Part shown: one piece after another, positions 1-7,198 of the stretch
How positions within the stretch are numbered: the stretch's first letter is position 1
Layout of the letters: each line of letters starts with the position of its first letter
Source of the DNA: Bacteroidaceae bacterium
GTDB lineage: Bacteria > Bacteroidota > Bacteroidia > Bacteroidales > Bacteroidaceae
Length of the DNA: 39,326 nucleotides
Reading direction: 5' to 3'
Assembly: GCA_017541025.1 (NCBI GenBank)
Contig: JAFXZY010000049.1
Coordinates: 1 to 39,326, forward strand
Notes under the pieces: generated by a model
Database searches by the model: none
Told to the model about the DNA's origin: nothing
The model's input: the letters and a program-made list of their open reading frames with translations, nothing else
Position numbers and translations under genes: made by a program

Positions 1-99
1 ACATGGTGACTCTTTTTTGTTAAAATGGAGTAGTGTCGATCAAGTCTTGCTCCCACGCGGAAACTTACCGGATAGTCAATAACATACGTTTTGACATTG
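1..99 (-). other. 5' leader and first codon of a gene leaving the left edge
   Basis: An ATG on the minus strand occupies positions 4-2, so a coding sequence begins here and runs off the window; only four bases are visible. The ~90-nt transcript leader upstream contains a possible six-codon upstream ORF (85-65, MLLTIR then stop) and an imperfect GGAG...CTCC stem. A leader of this length with a micro-ORF could be regulatory, for example for a ribosomal protein gene, but the gene itself cannot be seen and this is a guess. Confidence 0.4.
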
Positions 100-131
100 C
101 AAAGGTAAGCGTTTATATTATAACTTCCAAA
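100..131 (-). promoter_or_regulatory. Bacteroidota-type promoter for the left-edge gene
   Basis: On the minus strand the -7 box TACCTTTG (107-100) and the -33 box TTTG (131-128) are separated by 20 bp, a full match to the Bacteroidota consensus. Transcription would start near 95 and run to the left edge. Confidence 0.75.
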
Positions 132-358
132 TTATAGAGCCATAAATTTGAAAAATATCCATTTTTTCTTTTAACTCAGTAATTCCGTAGATTCGTTGTT
201 CCGTAATTCCTATCACTTCAGACCTCAGACTTCATTAACCCTTAACTATGAACCATAAATGGCTTCTTCATGATAAATTTGTTTTTTGGTTTAATTTCCT
301 TTTTTTCGTAGATTCATTGATTTTGAAGTCGTTGACGGAACTATTCTTTCTGCGGGCA
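132..358. other. Non-coding gap with AT-rich repeated words
   Basis: No gene is seen. The stretch between the left promoter and the secreted unknown protein is AT-rich. It holds loosely repeated words such as GTAATTCC/GTAGATTC (about 180-210) and TTAACCCTTAACTATGAACC-like tracts (about 236-255), similar in style to the short-period tracts elsewhere in the window. Confidence 0.4.
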
Positions 359-940
359 TTATTCATTTTTCTTTAGTTCTTCTATTTTAGTTTGGGCTTC
401 TTTGAAGATTGCCGCCAATTTTTTATAGTCATTAATGATTACCCAATTACCATACCTTTCTGAACCTATATAGAAATTTAACAAATCCCTCTTTATTCTA
501 TAGCCAAAAGTAAACCCATCCTCAGATACATATTTGTTTTCTAGAAAATCAGGTTTCTTTTCTAAATCGCGAACTGACTCGGATATTAATTTTTCTATTG
601 CTTTATTAATTGTAACTAAATCGCTATATTCAATTATTTCAGAACCCGGATCTAAACAATAAGGTGTTGTTTCGCTTCTCATTAATGCAAAGAAGTAAGC
701 TGCACGTGGCTCAATTACTTTTCTAATGAGCGTATAGATGGTACGGGCATTTACGGGTTGAATGTTTTGAAACTTTGTATCTACATATTTAAGATAAAAA
801 TTGCTTTTAGACACAAGAGCACTATATTTGGTTTGTATTTTATAGTTTACTTGTTGAGATGCCTGCGGTTGATTTATCTGTTTATCTTCTTGTGCATACA
901 ACCCAATGGGGAGTAATAATAGTAATAGCAGCTTTTTCAT
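359..940 (-). CDS. Secreted protein of unknown function (193 aa)
   Basis: The protein opens with a clear signal peptide: two lysines, then a run of seven leucines ending at ...GLYAQ around residue 17. The mature part is about 175 residues, hydrophilic and rich in Lys, Glu, Ile and Tyr, with no motif I recognise and a Lys/Glu-rich C-terminal helix. No transmembrane segment follows the signal, so it is probably periplasmic or surface-exposed. No -7 box was found immediately upstream. It lies downstream of the BspA-like gene on the same strand, 164 bases away, and could be co-transcribed with it. The ATG at 940 is the natural start because the signal peptide begins there. Coding potential is convincing; function is unknown. 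Confidence 0.75.
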   Translation of the reverse strand: MKKLLLLLLLPIGLYAQEDKQINQPQASQQVNYKIQTKYSALVSKSNFYLKYVDTKFQNIQPVNARTIYTLIRKVIEPRAAYFFALMRSETTPYCLDPGSEIIEYSDLVTINKAIEKLISESVRDLEKKPDFLENKYVSEDGFTFGYRIKRDLLNFYIGSERYGNWVIINDYKKLAAIFKEAQTKIEELKKNE

Positions 941-1002
941 GAGAATTTTGTTTTAGGTGTTATATATTTCTGATTCTTTATTAATTGTTATAGAAGAATT
1001 AA

Positions 1003-1028
1003 CGCTACGTGACAATGCCACGTGAGCG
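1003..1028. other. Short hairpin between two secreted-protein genes
   Basis: CGCTACGTG and CACGTGAGCG pair with one bulged base around a short loop. It lies downstream of the BspA-like gene on its coding strand, but lacks a good U-tract, so a role as terminator is weak. Confidence 0.3.
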
Positions 1029-1104
1029 AGTAATATTGACTTGTACGCAGTTTAGGTCAACTTTTTTCTCTTACTATCCAGTTTAATATTTGTATGTTAG
1101 ATCT

Positions 1105-2379
1105 TTATTTTTTAAATACCTTCTTCCCATTATTTATATATATTCCTTGTCGGGGGACATTTATGCGCTGGCCTTTCAGATTATACCAATTCTGCTCTTT
1201 TTGTTCATTATAATTATAATTTATACCCGTAAGAACTGGATCAAAATAATCAATAGCTACCACATCTTTGAATTCGTTCCATGGTGAAGTTGCCTTATAT
1301 CTCTCAACAGAAAAAAATGGAACATGTAATATGGTCTCATTATTTGTACTTAAGGAAAAAATGTCATTCCCTGTTGTTGGAATATTCTCTGACAAACAAT
1401 AAAAATGTTTTAGATAAGGGGTCAAAAAGAAAGCATTGTCACCAATGTAATTTAAACTGTTTGGAATTATTACGGTTTCAACCATAGAATTGCAGAAAGC
1501 TGACTCACCGATGGATTCCGTTCCTTCTGGAATTGAAATAAAAGATAAACTTATGCAGAGATAGAATGCCTTCTTTTCTATTGACGTTAGCGTTTGAGGG
1601 AGTGTGACAGAGGTAAGGCGAGAACAACCATAGAAAGTACTTTCATTAATTACTGTTATGCCCTCAGGAATCTCTATTGATGAAAGTTTGGAGCAATTCG
1701 CGAAAGCAGCTCTCCCTATGCTAGTCACGCTACTGGGTATGTAAACAGACACCAGTTCACTACAACTAATGAACGCTTTGTTGCTTATTCCTAATGTTCC
1801 TTCTTTAATTGATATGGAAGTATTACTTGGCATCACCCCTTTATATTTATAGGCAACTTTTCCAGCATAAACTATTCCATCTGGCAGATTTGTGTACCAA
1901 GCAGTTCCGTCAAATGCATTTTCATCTATAACTCTTGTCTCATTCGAAAATTCTATTATAGATAAATTTGAACAATCAGAAAAAGCCATTTGACCGATTG
2001 AAGTTACACCTTCAGGAATAACAATAGAAACTAAGCCCAGACAACCATAAAAAGCCCCATCCCCAATGGTTTTTATACTCTTTGGCATACTCACCGAGGT
2101 GGCATTTGTACAAGCATAAAATGCAAAATCACCGATATTACTAATACCCTTTTCTATTATTATAGCATTTATTTGGCCACAAAAGTCAGCCCAGGGTGTA
2201 TTGGGGCTATAGTAACTAGGACTGAAATTACTCATTGGTCCAGACCCGGAAATTGTTAGGGTCTTTGTCTCATTCGAGAAATAAAAGGTGGCATTTTCTC
2301 CACATTTTCCACTCTTGTCTGCTGTCGCAGCCCGTGGAATCAGTAAAAGTGTAATAATAAGTAAATGTAGTTTCTTCAT
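1105..2379 (-). CDS. BspA-like leucine-rich repeat surface protein (424 aa)
   Basis: A secreted protein built of BspA/LRR_5 (Treponema pallidum-type) leucine-rich repeats. A signal peptide (residues 1-20, ending ...RAATA) is followed by a short beta-type segment with SGKCGENATFYF and LTISGSGPM, typical of the N-terminus of these proteins. About nine repeats of the form IGDxAFYxCxxLxSVxIPxxVTSI then run through residues 80-360. The end carries the short tail NWYNLKGQRI...GIYINNGKK, which in Prevotella-like bacteria marks proteins exported to the surface, probably by type IX secretion. Such proteins bind host matrix or other bacteria; the ligand here is unknown. It is the first visible gene of its transcript, with its own promoter about 100 bases upstream. 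Family assignment is strong, ligand unknown. Confidence 0.9.
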   Translation of the reverse strand: MKKLHLLIITLLLIPRAATADKSGKCGENATFYFSNETKTLTISGSGPMSNFSPSYYSPNTPWADFCGQINAIIIEKGISNIGDFAFYACTNATSVSMPKSIKTIGDGAFYGCLGLVSIVIPEGVTSIGQMAFSDCSNLSIIEFSNETRVIDENAFDGTAWYTNLPDGIVYAGKVAYKYKGVMPSNTSISIKEGTLGISNKAFISCSELVSVYIPSSVTSIGRAAFANCSKLSSIEIPEGITVINESTFYGCSRLTSVTLPQTLTSIEKKAFYLCISLSFISIPEGTESIGESAFCNSMVETVIIPNSLNYIGDNAFFLTPYLKHFYCLSENIPTTGNDIFSLSTNNETILHVPFFSVERYKATSPWNEFKDVVAIDYFDPVLTGINYNYNEQKEQNWYNLKGQRINVPRQGIYINNGKKVFKK

Positions 2380-2478
2380 AATCTTTGTGTTTTATGGTTT
2401 TTAATTCATCTTTTCTCTCTTAATCAGAGCCATTTCTTTTTTTAATCGCCCATTTCCACTTTCCTTTGTTTTATAGTG

Positions 2479-2486
2479 CAAAGATA
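2479..2486 (-). promoter_or_regulatory. -7 box for the BspA-like gene
   Basis: The minus strand reads TATCTTTG here, matching TAnnTTTG, giving a leader of about 95 nt before the ATG at 2379. No clear -33 TTG is seen at the right distance. The region upstream is the heptad tract shared with the umuD promoter, so the two divergent promoters abut. Confidence 0.55.
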
Positions 2487-2495
2487 GGAAAAATC

Positions 2496-2526
2496 ATTGA
2501 ACATTGAGCATTGAACATTGAACATT
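2496..2526. repeat. Heptad tract upstream of umuD
   Basis: Four to five copies of a 7-bp word (ATTGAAC with one ATTGAGC variant). The reverse complement gives AATGTTC/AATGCTC, the same words found between umuD and umuC (3051-3081) and inside umuC (3470-3500). The tract supplies the TTG of the umuD -33 box. Confidence 0.85.
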
Positions 2527-2540
2527 TTTCTTTATTTTTG
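2511..2540 (+). promoter_or_regulatory. Promoter of umuD
   Basis: TTG (2511-2513), a 19-bp spacer and TATTTTTG (2533-2540) fit the Bacteroidota consensus. It predicts a start site near 2545 and a leader of only ~12 nt. It decides the umuD start: the upstream in-frame ATG at 2518 lies inside the promoter, so translation should begin at 2557. Confidence 0.75.
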
Positions 2541-2556
2541 CAGAAAAATATTTGTT

Positions 2557-2991
2557 ATGGCTAACATTAAGATTATAAAGGGGGAGTTTGAGAAGGAGCT
2601 GGCGCTGCCGATGGCTCCTGACATTAAGGCTGGATTCCCTTCACCTGCTGGGGACTACCTACATGAGAGCCTGGACTTTAACCGCGACTTGATACGGCAT
2701 CCGGAAGCTACGTACTACGGACATGTGGAGGGTGACAGCATGGAGGATGCTGGCATCTGCGATGGGGATATAGCTGTTATAGACCGTAGCTATGAGCCTC
2801 AGAACGGCGATGTGGTTTGTGCCTGCATTGATAGGGAGTTTACCATTAAATATCTGGACCTGACACATAAGAAGGATGGCTACATTGAATTGCGTCCAGC
2901 CAATAAGAAATACAAGCCCATCCGCATAGATGCTGATGATGACTTCAAGGTTTGGGGAGTAGTGGCGTGGACCATAAAAAGATGGCGTTAG
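2557..2991 (+). CDS. umuD: UmuD-like S24 auto-protease subunit of DNA polymerase V (144 aa)
   Basis: This is a LexA/UmuD-family serine-lysine protease. In enteric bacteria UmuD cuts itself when RecA filaments form on damaged DNA, and UmuD' then joins UmuC to make translesion polymerase V. From the start at 2557 the key residues fall almost exactly where they do in E. coli: cleavage site A25-G26 followed by FPSPA, nucleophile S61 in GDSM, general base K98 in FTIKY. The C-terminal half keeps the GDVV and VWGVVxW strands. It is followed 136 bases later by umuC, so the two are likely one transcript. An earlier in-frame ATG (2518) would add 13 residues but sits in the promoter. No LexA-type operator was recognised; Bacteroidota SOS boxes are poorly defined. 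Confidence 0.93.
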   Translation: MANIKIIKGEFEKELALPMAPDIKAGFPSPAGDYLHESLDFNRDLIRHPEATYYGHVEGDSMEDAGICDGDIAVIDRSYEPQNGDVVCACIDREFTIKYLDLTHKKDGYIELRPANKKYKPIRIDADDDFKVWGVVAWTIKRWR

Positions 2992-3007
2992 GCCAGCTTT
3001 TATGGTC

Positions 3008-3124
3008 CAAAAATGAAAAAATGAAAAAATGAAAGAATGAAAATTAAGATAATGTTCAATGCTCAATGTTTAATGTTCAATGAATAATCCTCTAACCGCT
3101 AACCACTAACCTATAACCCATAAC
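3008..3124. repeat. Composite short-period repeats between umuD and umuC
   Basis: Almost the whole gap is tandem words: 8-bp ATGAAAAA-type units (about 3011-3042), 7-bp AATGTTC/AATGCTC/AATGTTT units (3051-3081) and 7-bp CTAACCN-type units (about 3092-3124), the last ending just before the GTG start of umuC. No promoter or terminator is evident. Confidence 0.8.
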
Positions 3125-3127
3125 AAA

Positions 3128-4531
3128 GTGTACGGCATTGTTGACTGCGATAATTGTTACGTGAGCTGTGAGCGGGTGTTCAGACCCGATCTGGAAGGCA
3201 AGCCCGTTGTTGTGCTAAGCAACAACGATGGGTGCGTAGTGGCTCGCAGCAACGAGGCAAAGGCTTTGGGCATCAAGGCTGGAATGCCTTACTTTCAGTT
3301 GAAACAGCAGTACCCTAATCAGGATATAGCTGTATTCAGCAGCAACTATGAGCTATATGGAGAACTGACAGACAGAGTGGTTAGCATTATTCGGAAAGAA
3401 GCACCAGCATATTTTAGGTACTCAATAGACGAGTGCTTTGTCTACTTTCCAAAGGAAAGGAAAGAAAACAATGTTCAATGCTCAATGCTCAATGTTCAAT
3501 CATTAAAGGAATGGGGAGAGAATCTTCACAAGAAAATCAAGCAGTGGGTGGGAATGCCGGTGAGTATTGGCTTAGGGCCAACCAAGACACTTGCGAAGAT
3601 GGCTTCACACTTTGCCAAGAAGTATAAGGGCTATAGGCATTGCTGCCTGATAGATACGGACGAGAAGCGCATTAAGGCACTGAAACTTTACCCCATTGAG
3701 GAGGTTTGGGGCATTGGCAGACGCTACGCTGCCAAGCTGCAAGCAATGGGCATCAAAACGGCATACGACTTTGCCCAGATGCATGGCACTTGGGTAAGGG
3801 CAACTTTCAATAACATTGTTATCTATCGCACTTGGCAGGAACTGAACGGCATTGACTGCATTCCCAACGAGGAAATGGCCAAGAAGAAGAGTATATGCAC
3901 CAGCCGAAGCTTTAACGGTATGATAACCGACTTTGAGACGCTGCGCACTCATGTAAGCAACTACGCTGTGCGCTGTGCCGAAAAACTGAGGGCGCAGAAT
4001 ACGGTGGCCGGTATCGTGGGCGTTTTTGTGAACACCAATCCCTTCCGCGAGGACTTACCGCAATATTGGAACTTCCAAGAGGCACGTTTTATTGTCCCCA
4101 CCAATAGCACCATAGAGATAGTGAAGGCTGCTACGGAGGTGCTGCAGCACATCTTTGTGAAAGGCTATCATTACAAGAAGGCGGGGGTGATAGTGATGGG
4201 TGTAGTGCCTGACTCTCCTGTGCAGCAGGATTTATTTGCCTCTAATCCAGAGCAGACCAAGAAACTTAAACGCCTTGACGAGGCCATTGACCGCATCAAT
4301 AAAATAAACGGCACAGAAACCATCGTCTTAGGCTCTCAGCAATATACTAAGAACAATGAGATGGGCAAGGCTGCGATTAAGCGAGAGGAGAACGGAGCTT
4401 GTTCCAGTTCTTCCGAGCGGAAGCAGGCTCGACCGAAGGTCAAAGCAGATGTATTTGCCAATGCCATCAAGCATGAACACAGAAGTAAGAATCCCACCAC
4501 ACGATGGTCAGATATTATTGAATTGAAATAG
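3128..4531 (+). CDS. umuC: UmuC-like Y-family translesion DNA polymerase (467 aa)
   Basis: The catalytic subunit of a polymerase V-type enzyme that inserts bases opposite DNA lesions at the cost of mutation. The order is Y-family palm/fingers ([15 protein letters not shown] at residues 3-17, [14 protein letters not shown] near 27), the second catalytic acidic motif YSIDECF near residue 99, thumb helix-hairpin-helix ([15 protein letters not shown]), little-finger domain around residues 235-350, and a C-terminal UmuC-type extension. Length is close to the 420-470 usual for UmuC. The start is GTG; the protein then aligns from its second residue with E. coli UmuC. An in-frame 7-bp repeat tract encodes residues ~115-125 (QCSMLN region), just after the palm SIDE motif, where homologues vary. 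umuD lies immediately upstream. Family call is strong. Confidence 0.93.
   Translation: MYGIVDCDNCYVSCERVFRPDLEGKPVVVLSNNDGCVVARSNEAKALGIKAGMPYFQLKQQYPNQDIAVFSSNYELYGELTDRVVSIIRKEAPAYFRYSIDECFVYFPKERKENNVQCSMLNVQSLKEWGENLHKKIKQWVGMPVSIGLGPTKTLAKMASHFAKKYKGYRHCCLIDTDEKRIKALKLYPIEEVWGIGRRYAAKLQAMGIKTAYDFAQMHGTWVRATFNNIVIYRTWQELNGIDCIPNEEMAKKKSICTSRSFNGMITDFETLRTHVSNYAVRCAEKLRAQNTVAGIVGVFVNTNPFREDLPQYWNFQEARFIVPTNSTIEIVKAATEVLQHIFVKGYHYKKAGVIVMGVVPDSPVQQDLFASNPEQTKKLKRLDEAIDRINKINGTETIVLGSQQYTKNNEMGKAAIKREENGACSSSSERKQARPKVKADVFANAIKHEHRSKNPTTRWSDIIELK
3470..3500 (+). repeat. Heptad tract inside umuC
   Basis: AATGTTC, AATGCTC, AATGCTC, AATGTTC, then AATCATT: four and a half units of 7 bp, read through in frame by umuC. 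The same words lie upstream of umuD and between the two genes. Confidence 0.85.
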
Positions 4532-4652
4532 TTTTATCCATCTGTAACACTGTTGCGACTTTCTCCAGTCAACTTTCTTAGGGAAAGCGTCAACTGTTTC
4601 AGTTCGGAGAGTAAACATATTCAGTATAGGAAAAGACACAATGACACCATAA

Positions 4653-4803
4653 TATATCATTGTATCATTATATCATTAGGGTTTGTAACATCGAAAAAAT
4701 ACTATAGTATAATTTTATATTATATATTATATAATATAAACCTAATCTTACCTAAAGTTACATTTTGAAAATGCTAATGATACAATGATATAATGATACA
4801 ATG
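4653..4803. repeat. Nested inverted repeat, AT-rich, between umuC and the HU gene
   Basis: The outer arms 4658-4677 and 4784-4803 are 20-bp perfect inverted copies, each made of ~8-bp ATGATACA-type words. The centre holds an 11-bp-stem AT palindrome (4715-4739) and the small dyad ACTATAGT (about 4701-4708). No ORF or transposase is inside. It could be a cruciform, a small non-autonomous element, or two oppositely placed repeat tracts. The stretch 4532-4652 before it shows nothing recognisable. Confidence 0.75.
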
Positions 4804-4825
4804 TACATGACAATGTGAAGAAACA

Positions 4826-4862
4826 CAAAAAACACTTTTTGTGGTTTTGAAAAGTGTTTTTA
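4826..4862. terminator. Probable bidirectional terminator after umuC
   Basis: AAACACTTTT (4830-4839) pairs perfectly with AAAAGTGTTT (4850-4859). It is flanked by A's on the left and five T's on the right, so it could end transcripts on either strand and isolates the HU promoter just downstream. Confidence 0.7.
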
Positions 4863-4875
4863 TGGTATAAAAATT

Positions 4876-4906
4876 TTTGACCTGCAAGAAAAATGTTGTA
4901 CCTTTG
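4876..4906 (+). promoter_or_regulatory. Promoter of the HU-family gene
   Basis: TTTG (4876-4879), a 19-bp spacer and TACCTTTG (4899-4906): a near-ideal Bacteroidota promoter. It predicts a start near 4911 and a leader of roughly 170 nt. Confidence 0.8.
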
Positions 4907-5079
4907 CCATGGATTCAGAAAAGGAGTAAAAATGGCGGGTATTAAGAGAAACAATTGCTACGATTAATATTAATTTTTGCGCGCATTAATAGTAGCAAAT
5001 TGACCCTCTAAAGCCCAAAATTCGCACCTTGCTGGAGACACTGAGAAAATAATTTACAAACTAAAACTAAACTTTAACT
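4907..5079 (+). other. Long structured leader of the HU-family gene with possible micro-ORF
   Basis: The leader contains AAGGAG (4921-4926) six bases before an ATG that opens an 11-codon ORF (4932-4967, MAGIKRNNCYD, stop). A stem overlaps its end: CAATTGCTAC (4952-4961) pairs with GTAGCAAATTG (4992-5002) with one bulge, around an AT-rich loop. Such an arrangement could couple translation or RNA structure to HU expression. No known riboswitch was recognised. Confidence 0.45.
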
Positions 5080-5667
5080 ATGGCAATCAAAGTAATTGCA
5101 CAGCGCCGAGTGCTTAAAATCGGCAAGAACCCTGGAGTGAAGAAATTTGTGATGCGTCCTGAACTGTACACTCCCATTCAGGAGAAGAAAGTGTTCAAGG
5201 AAGCCTCTATCCGTAGCGGCATCAGCGCAGGCGCCATGAAGGCGGCTTGGGATGCAGCTGGCGAGGTCATCAAGGCATGGGCTACCGAAGGCCATAGCGT
5301 ACCACTGCCCGGACTGGGAACCATGCGATTCGGTGTACGCTCCAAGGCAGTAGAGGAGCTGGACGACGTGAAGACCGGCCTTATCACCACTCGCCGCATC
5401 GTGTTCACTCCCAGTGTAGATGTCAAGGAGGAACTGCAGGGCACCAGCATCCAGATCACCTGCCTTGACGAGGACGGCACCGTCCTGAAGCGAGTCAATT
5501 CCGCCGACAGCGGCGTTGTTGAAGACAACGACACCAACGGGAACGATAACGATAACGATAACGTTAACGGGAACGAGGGTGGCGGAACCAACGATAACGT
5601 TACCCCTAACCCTAACGGTGGTGGTGACGACAACGGTGACGGCGAGCCAGGAGAGGATGAAGACTGA
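5080..5667 (+). CDS. HU-related DNA-binding protein with Asn/Asp/Gly repeat tail (195 aa)
   Basis: A member of the Bacteroidota-specific HU-related family (TIGR01201 type), not the standard ~90-aa HU. Residues 1-135 hold the HU-like fold: an N-terminal extension (MAIKVIAQRRVLKIGKN), helices with SIRSGISAGAMKAAWDAAGEVIKAWATEG, then the GLGTMRFGVRSKAVEEL and TTRRIVFTPS arms. Residues ~145-195 are a low-complexity tail of N, D, G and E. Part of the tail is encoded by 6-bp repeats; 29 bases of it (5535-5563) are repeated exactly in the gap downstream (5853-5881). The protein probably binds DNA in the nucleoid; its specific role is unknown. It is followed by a smalltalk-type micro-ORF and a small membrane protein, a pairing common in Bacteroidales. 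Own promoter and long leader upstream. Confidence 0.88.
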   Translation: MAIKVIAQRRVLKIGKNPGVKKFVMRPELYTPIQEKKVFKEASIRSGISAGAMKAAWDAAGEVIKAWATEGHSVPLPGLGTMRFGVRSKAVEELDDVKTGLITTRRIVFTPSVDVKEELQGTSIQITCLDEDGTVLKRVNSADSGVVEDNDTNGNDNDNDNVNGNEGGGTNDNVTPNPNGGGDDNGDGEPGEDED

Positions 5668-5700
5668 TGAAGAGTACGGGCCTTCGGGCCCAACTCTTCA
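5668..5700 (+). terminator. Hairpin directly after the HU-family gene
   Basis: TGAAGAGT/ACTCTTCA closes a long hairpin whose tip is GGGCC-TTC-GGGCC. It begins at the base after the stop codon. There is no U-tract, so it may stabilise or process the message rather than end it. Confidence 0.5.
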
Positions 5701-5990
5701 AATTGAGAATTGAAAATTGAGAATTGAAAATTAATTTCAGTAGTTAAGAATTCGGAAGTTAAGTAGTTAAGCCATTACCATTACGCGTGTATAACTATCG
5801 GCTTTAACTTCTCAGGCCGCAAGGCCGATAACTCCTTTAACTTCTTTAACTTCAACGGGAACGATAACGATAACGATAACGAAAACCAATAGAGAATTAT
5901 TTCAGTAGTTAAACCATTAACAAAGTCCTCAGAACCTTGGCTCCCTCTCCTCGGAGAGGGCGGGGGGAGAGGCTCCTAACCTCACTAATT
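5701..5990. repeat. Repeat-filled gap between HU gene and micro-ORF
   Basis: No gene. In order: 7-bp ATTGAGA/ATTGAAA units (5702-5735), AGTTAAG-type words, a hairpin around GGCCGCAAGGCC (5814-5825), CTTTAACTT 9-bp words, a 6-bp GATAAC tract (5853-5881) identical over 29 bases to the HU coding tail, and a GC-rich CCCTCTCC...GGAGAGGG block (5942-5975) related to one at 15042-15075. Confidence 0.75.
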
Positions 5991-6080
5991 ATGAACAAGA
6001 CAATTAAGACTATTCTGCAAATCATCGGATATGTTATTGCAGCCATACTGGGTGGTGCAGGAGCAAGTTGCTTACTCTAA
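5991..6080 (+). CDS. Smalltalk-type micro-protein (29 aa)
   Basis: A complete 29-codon ORF: a short Lys/Thr start (MNKTIKTILQ), one hydrophobic segment (IIGYVIAAILGGAGA) and an end at SCLL. It closely resembles the ~30-aa proteins annotated as 'smalltalk protein' in Bacteroides and Prevotella, typically found just after HU-family genes. No function has been established for that family to my knowledge. The next gene starts three bases after its stop, which argues that it is translated as part of a mini-operon. It is probably membrane-associated. The name rests on recall of the family and on context. Confidence 0.65.
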   Translation: MNKTIKTILQIIGYVIAAILGGAGASCLL

Positions 6081-6083
6081 ACT

Positions 6084-6278
6084 ATGGACAGGAAAAAGAA
6101 TGTACAGTACACATGTGCTGTGATGCTAATCAGCACAAGCATAGTGATGGTAGCCTATCAGGTGTTTACCATAGCAGATGTGGCAAACGGACTTCTTTTC
6201 TACGTAGGACAAGCATTCCTACTGGCAGGCTCCATCTTCGGACTTGACTATTACATTGATAAGGTAACGAAGCGATAA
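6084..6278 (+). CDS. Small two-span membrane protein (64 aa)
   Basis: Two predicted membrane segments (residues ~8-28, CAVMLISTSIVMVAYQVF region, and ~34-54, ANGLLFYVGQAFLLAGSIFG region) joined by a short loop with IADV, and charged ends (MDRKKN, DKVTKR). It starts three bases after the smalltalk-type ORF and ends ten bases before a strong terminator, so the two form one unit, perhaps with the HU gene. No family is recognised; function unknown. The tight spacing, not similarity, is the main evidence that it is real. Confidence 0.65.
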   Translation: MDRKKNVQYTCAVMLISTSIVMVAYQVFTIADVANGLLFYVGQAFLLAGSIFGLDYYIDKVTKR

Positions 6279-6288
6279 CCTTTAACCT

Positions 6289-6328
6289 AAAAACTGCTAT
6301 CTTAAATATAATTGGTAGCAGTTTTTTT
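6289..6328 (+). terminator. Rho-independent terminator
   Basis: AAACTGCTA (6291-6299) pairs with TAGCAGTTT (6316-6324), followed by an unbroken T-run. It ends the HU / micro-ORF / membrane protein unit. Confidence 0.85.
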
Positions 6329-6336
6329 GTATTTGT

Positions 6337-6367
6337 TTTGTTTATCTCTCGACTTTTTGTAAATTTG
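6337..6367 (+). promoter_or_regulatory. Promoter of the PIG-L-type gene
   Basis: TTTG (6337-6340), a 19-bp spacer and TAAATTTG (6360-6367). The start site would fall near 6372, giving a leader of about 68 nt. Confidence 0.8.
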
Positions 6368-6439
6368 CACATAATTAACACCTTTGATTTGGCTCAGAGC
6401 TAATAAAACCGTAAACAATAAACTAAATTAAAATTAGTT

Positions 6440-7198
6440 ATGAACAGACGATCTATGTTAAAAGCTTCCGGTAATGCGGCAGCAATTACGATTCTTGGCG
6501 GGATTCCACTGAGCACGGCGGCAGAAACACCCGATGGTGTTACTCAAAAACGAGACAAGAAGAAGATTATGATTATAGGTGCACATCCTGATGATCCGGA
6601 AACATCGTCTGGCGGAACAATATGCTTGCTTACTGATGCGGGACACGAAGTGGTGTGTGTCTATCTCACTAAAGGTCAGGCCGGCATCCGTGGAAAGAGT
6701 CACGATGAAGCTGCAGCTATACGTGAACAGGAAGCCATTGCTGCTTGCGCCGTTATGAACGCAAGACCGCTTTTCCTAACCCAAGTTGACGGCAATACTG
6801 AAGTAAACCGCGACCGTTTCCGTGAAATGCAAGAGATGCTGGAGCGCGAGAAACCCGATGTGGTGATTACTCACTGGCCCATAGACGGACATCGCGACCA
6901 TGCTAACTGCGGCATCCTCGTACTCGCTGCTTGGAAACAGCTGAAACGATGTTTTGATCTATACTATTTCGAGGTGATGACCGGCTGGCAGACACAGATG
7001 TTTCATCCTACAGACTTTGTGGACATCACAACGACGCGTGAGCGCAAGTATCAGGCTTGCTACTGTCACGAAAGCCAGCACCTGACCAAAGTTATGGAAG
7101 GCTGGCATACCCCAATGGAGCAATTTCGTGGTATAGAGTGCCGCTGCACTGCTGCCGAAGCTTTCGCACATCACATTGAGCCGCTCAAGATGGACTGA
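6440..7198 (+). CDS. Exported PIG-L family N-acetyl-sugar deacetylase (252 aa)
   Basis: A zinc-dependent LmbE/PIG-L-type enzyme; relatives remove acetyl groups from N-acetylglucosamine-containing compounds. The zinc motif AHPDDPE (residues 48-54, H49 and D52 as expected ligands, D51 the likely catalytic base) and the second HRDH motif (151-154) are intact. The N-terminus has a twin-arginine-like signal (MNRRSMLKASG, then a hydrophobic run to ~residue 28), so the protein is probably exported folded. Length fits the family. It stands alone between a terminator and a broken gene on the other strand, with its own promoter. The substrate cannot be told; in this glycan-active neighbourhood an N-acetylhexosamine is plausible. 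Confidence 0.88.
   Translation: MNRRSMLKASGNAAAITILGGIPLSTAAETPDGVTQKRDKKKIMIIGAHPDDPETSSGGTICLLTDAGHEVVCVYLTKGQAGIRGKSHDEAAAIREQEAIAACAVMNARPLFLTQVDGNTEVNRDRFREMQEMLEREKPDVVITHWPIDGHRDHANCGILVLAAWKQLKRCFDLYYFEVMTGWQTQMFHPTDFVDITTTRERKYQACYCHESQHLTKVMEGWHTPMEQFRGIECRCTAAEAFAHHIEPLKMD

Noticed and set aside
2518-2556. Longer N-terminus for UmuD
   Set aside because: The added codons lie within the -33/-7 promoter and would shift the cleavage site and Ser/Lys positions away from those in E. coli UmuD.
4553-4768. 71-codon frame across the AT-rich dyad region
   Set aside because: The frame covers inverted repeats and AT palindromes; the protein is low-complexity and has no start signal.
5178-5693. 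171-codon Ser/Pro/Leu-rich frame antisense to the HU-family gene
   Set aside because: The low-complexity composition comes from the repeat tail read backwards.
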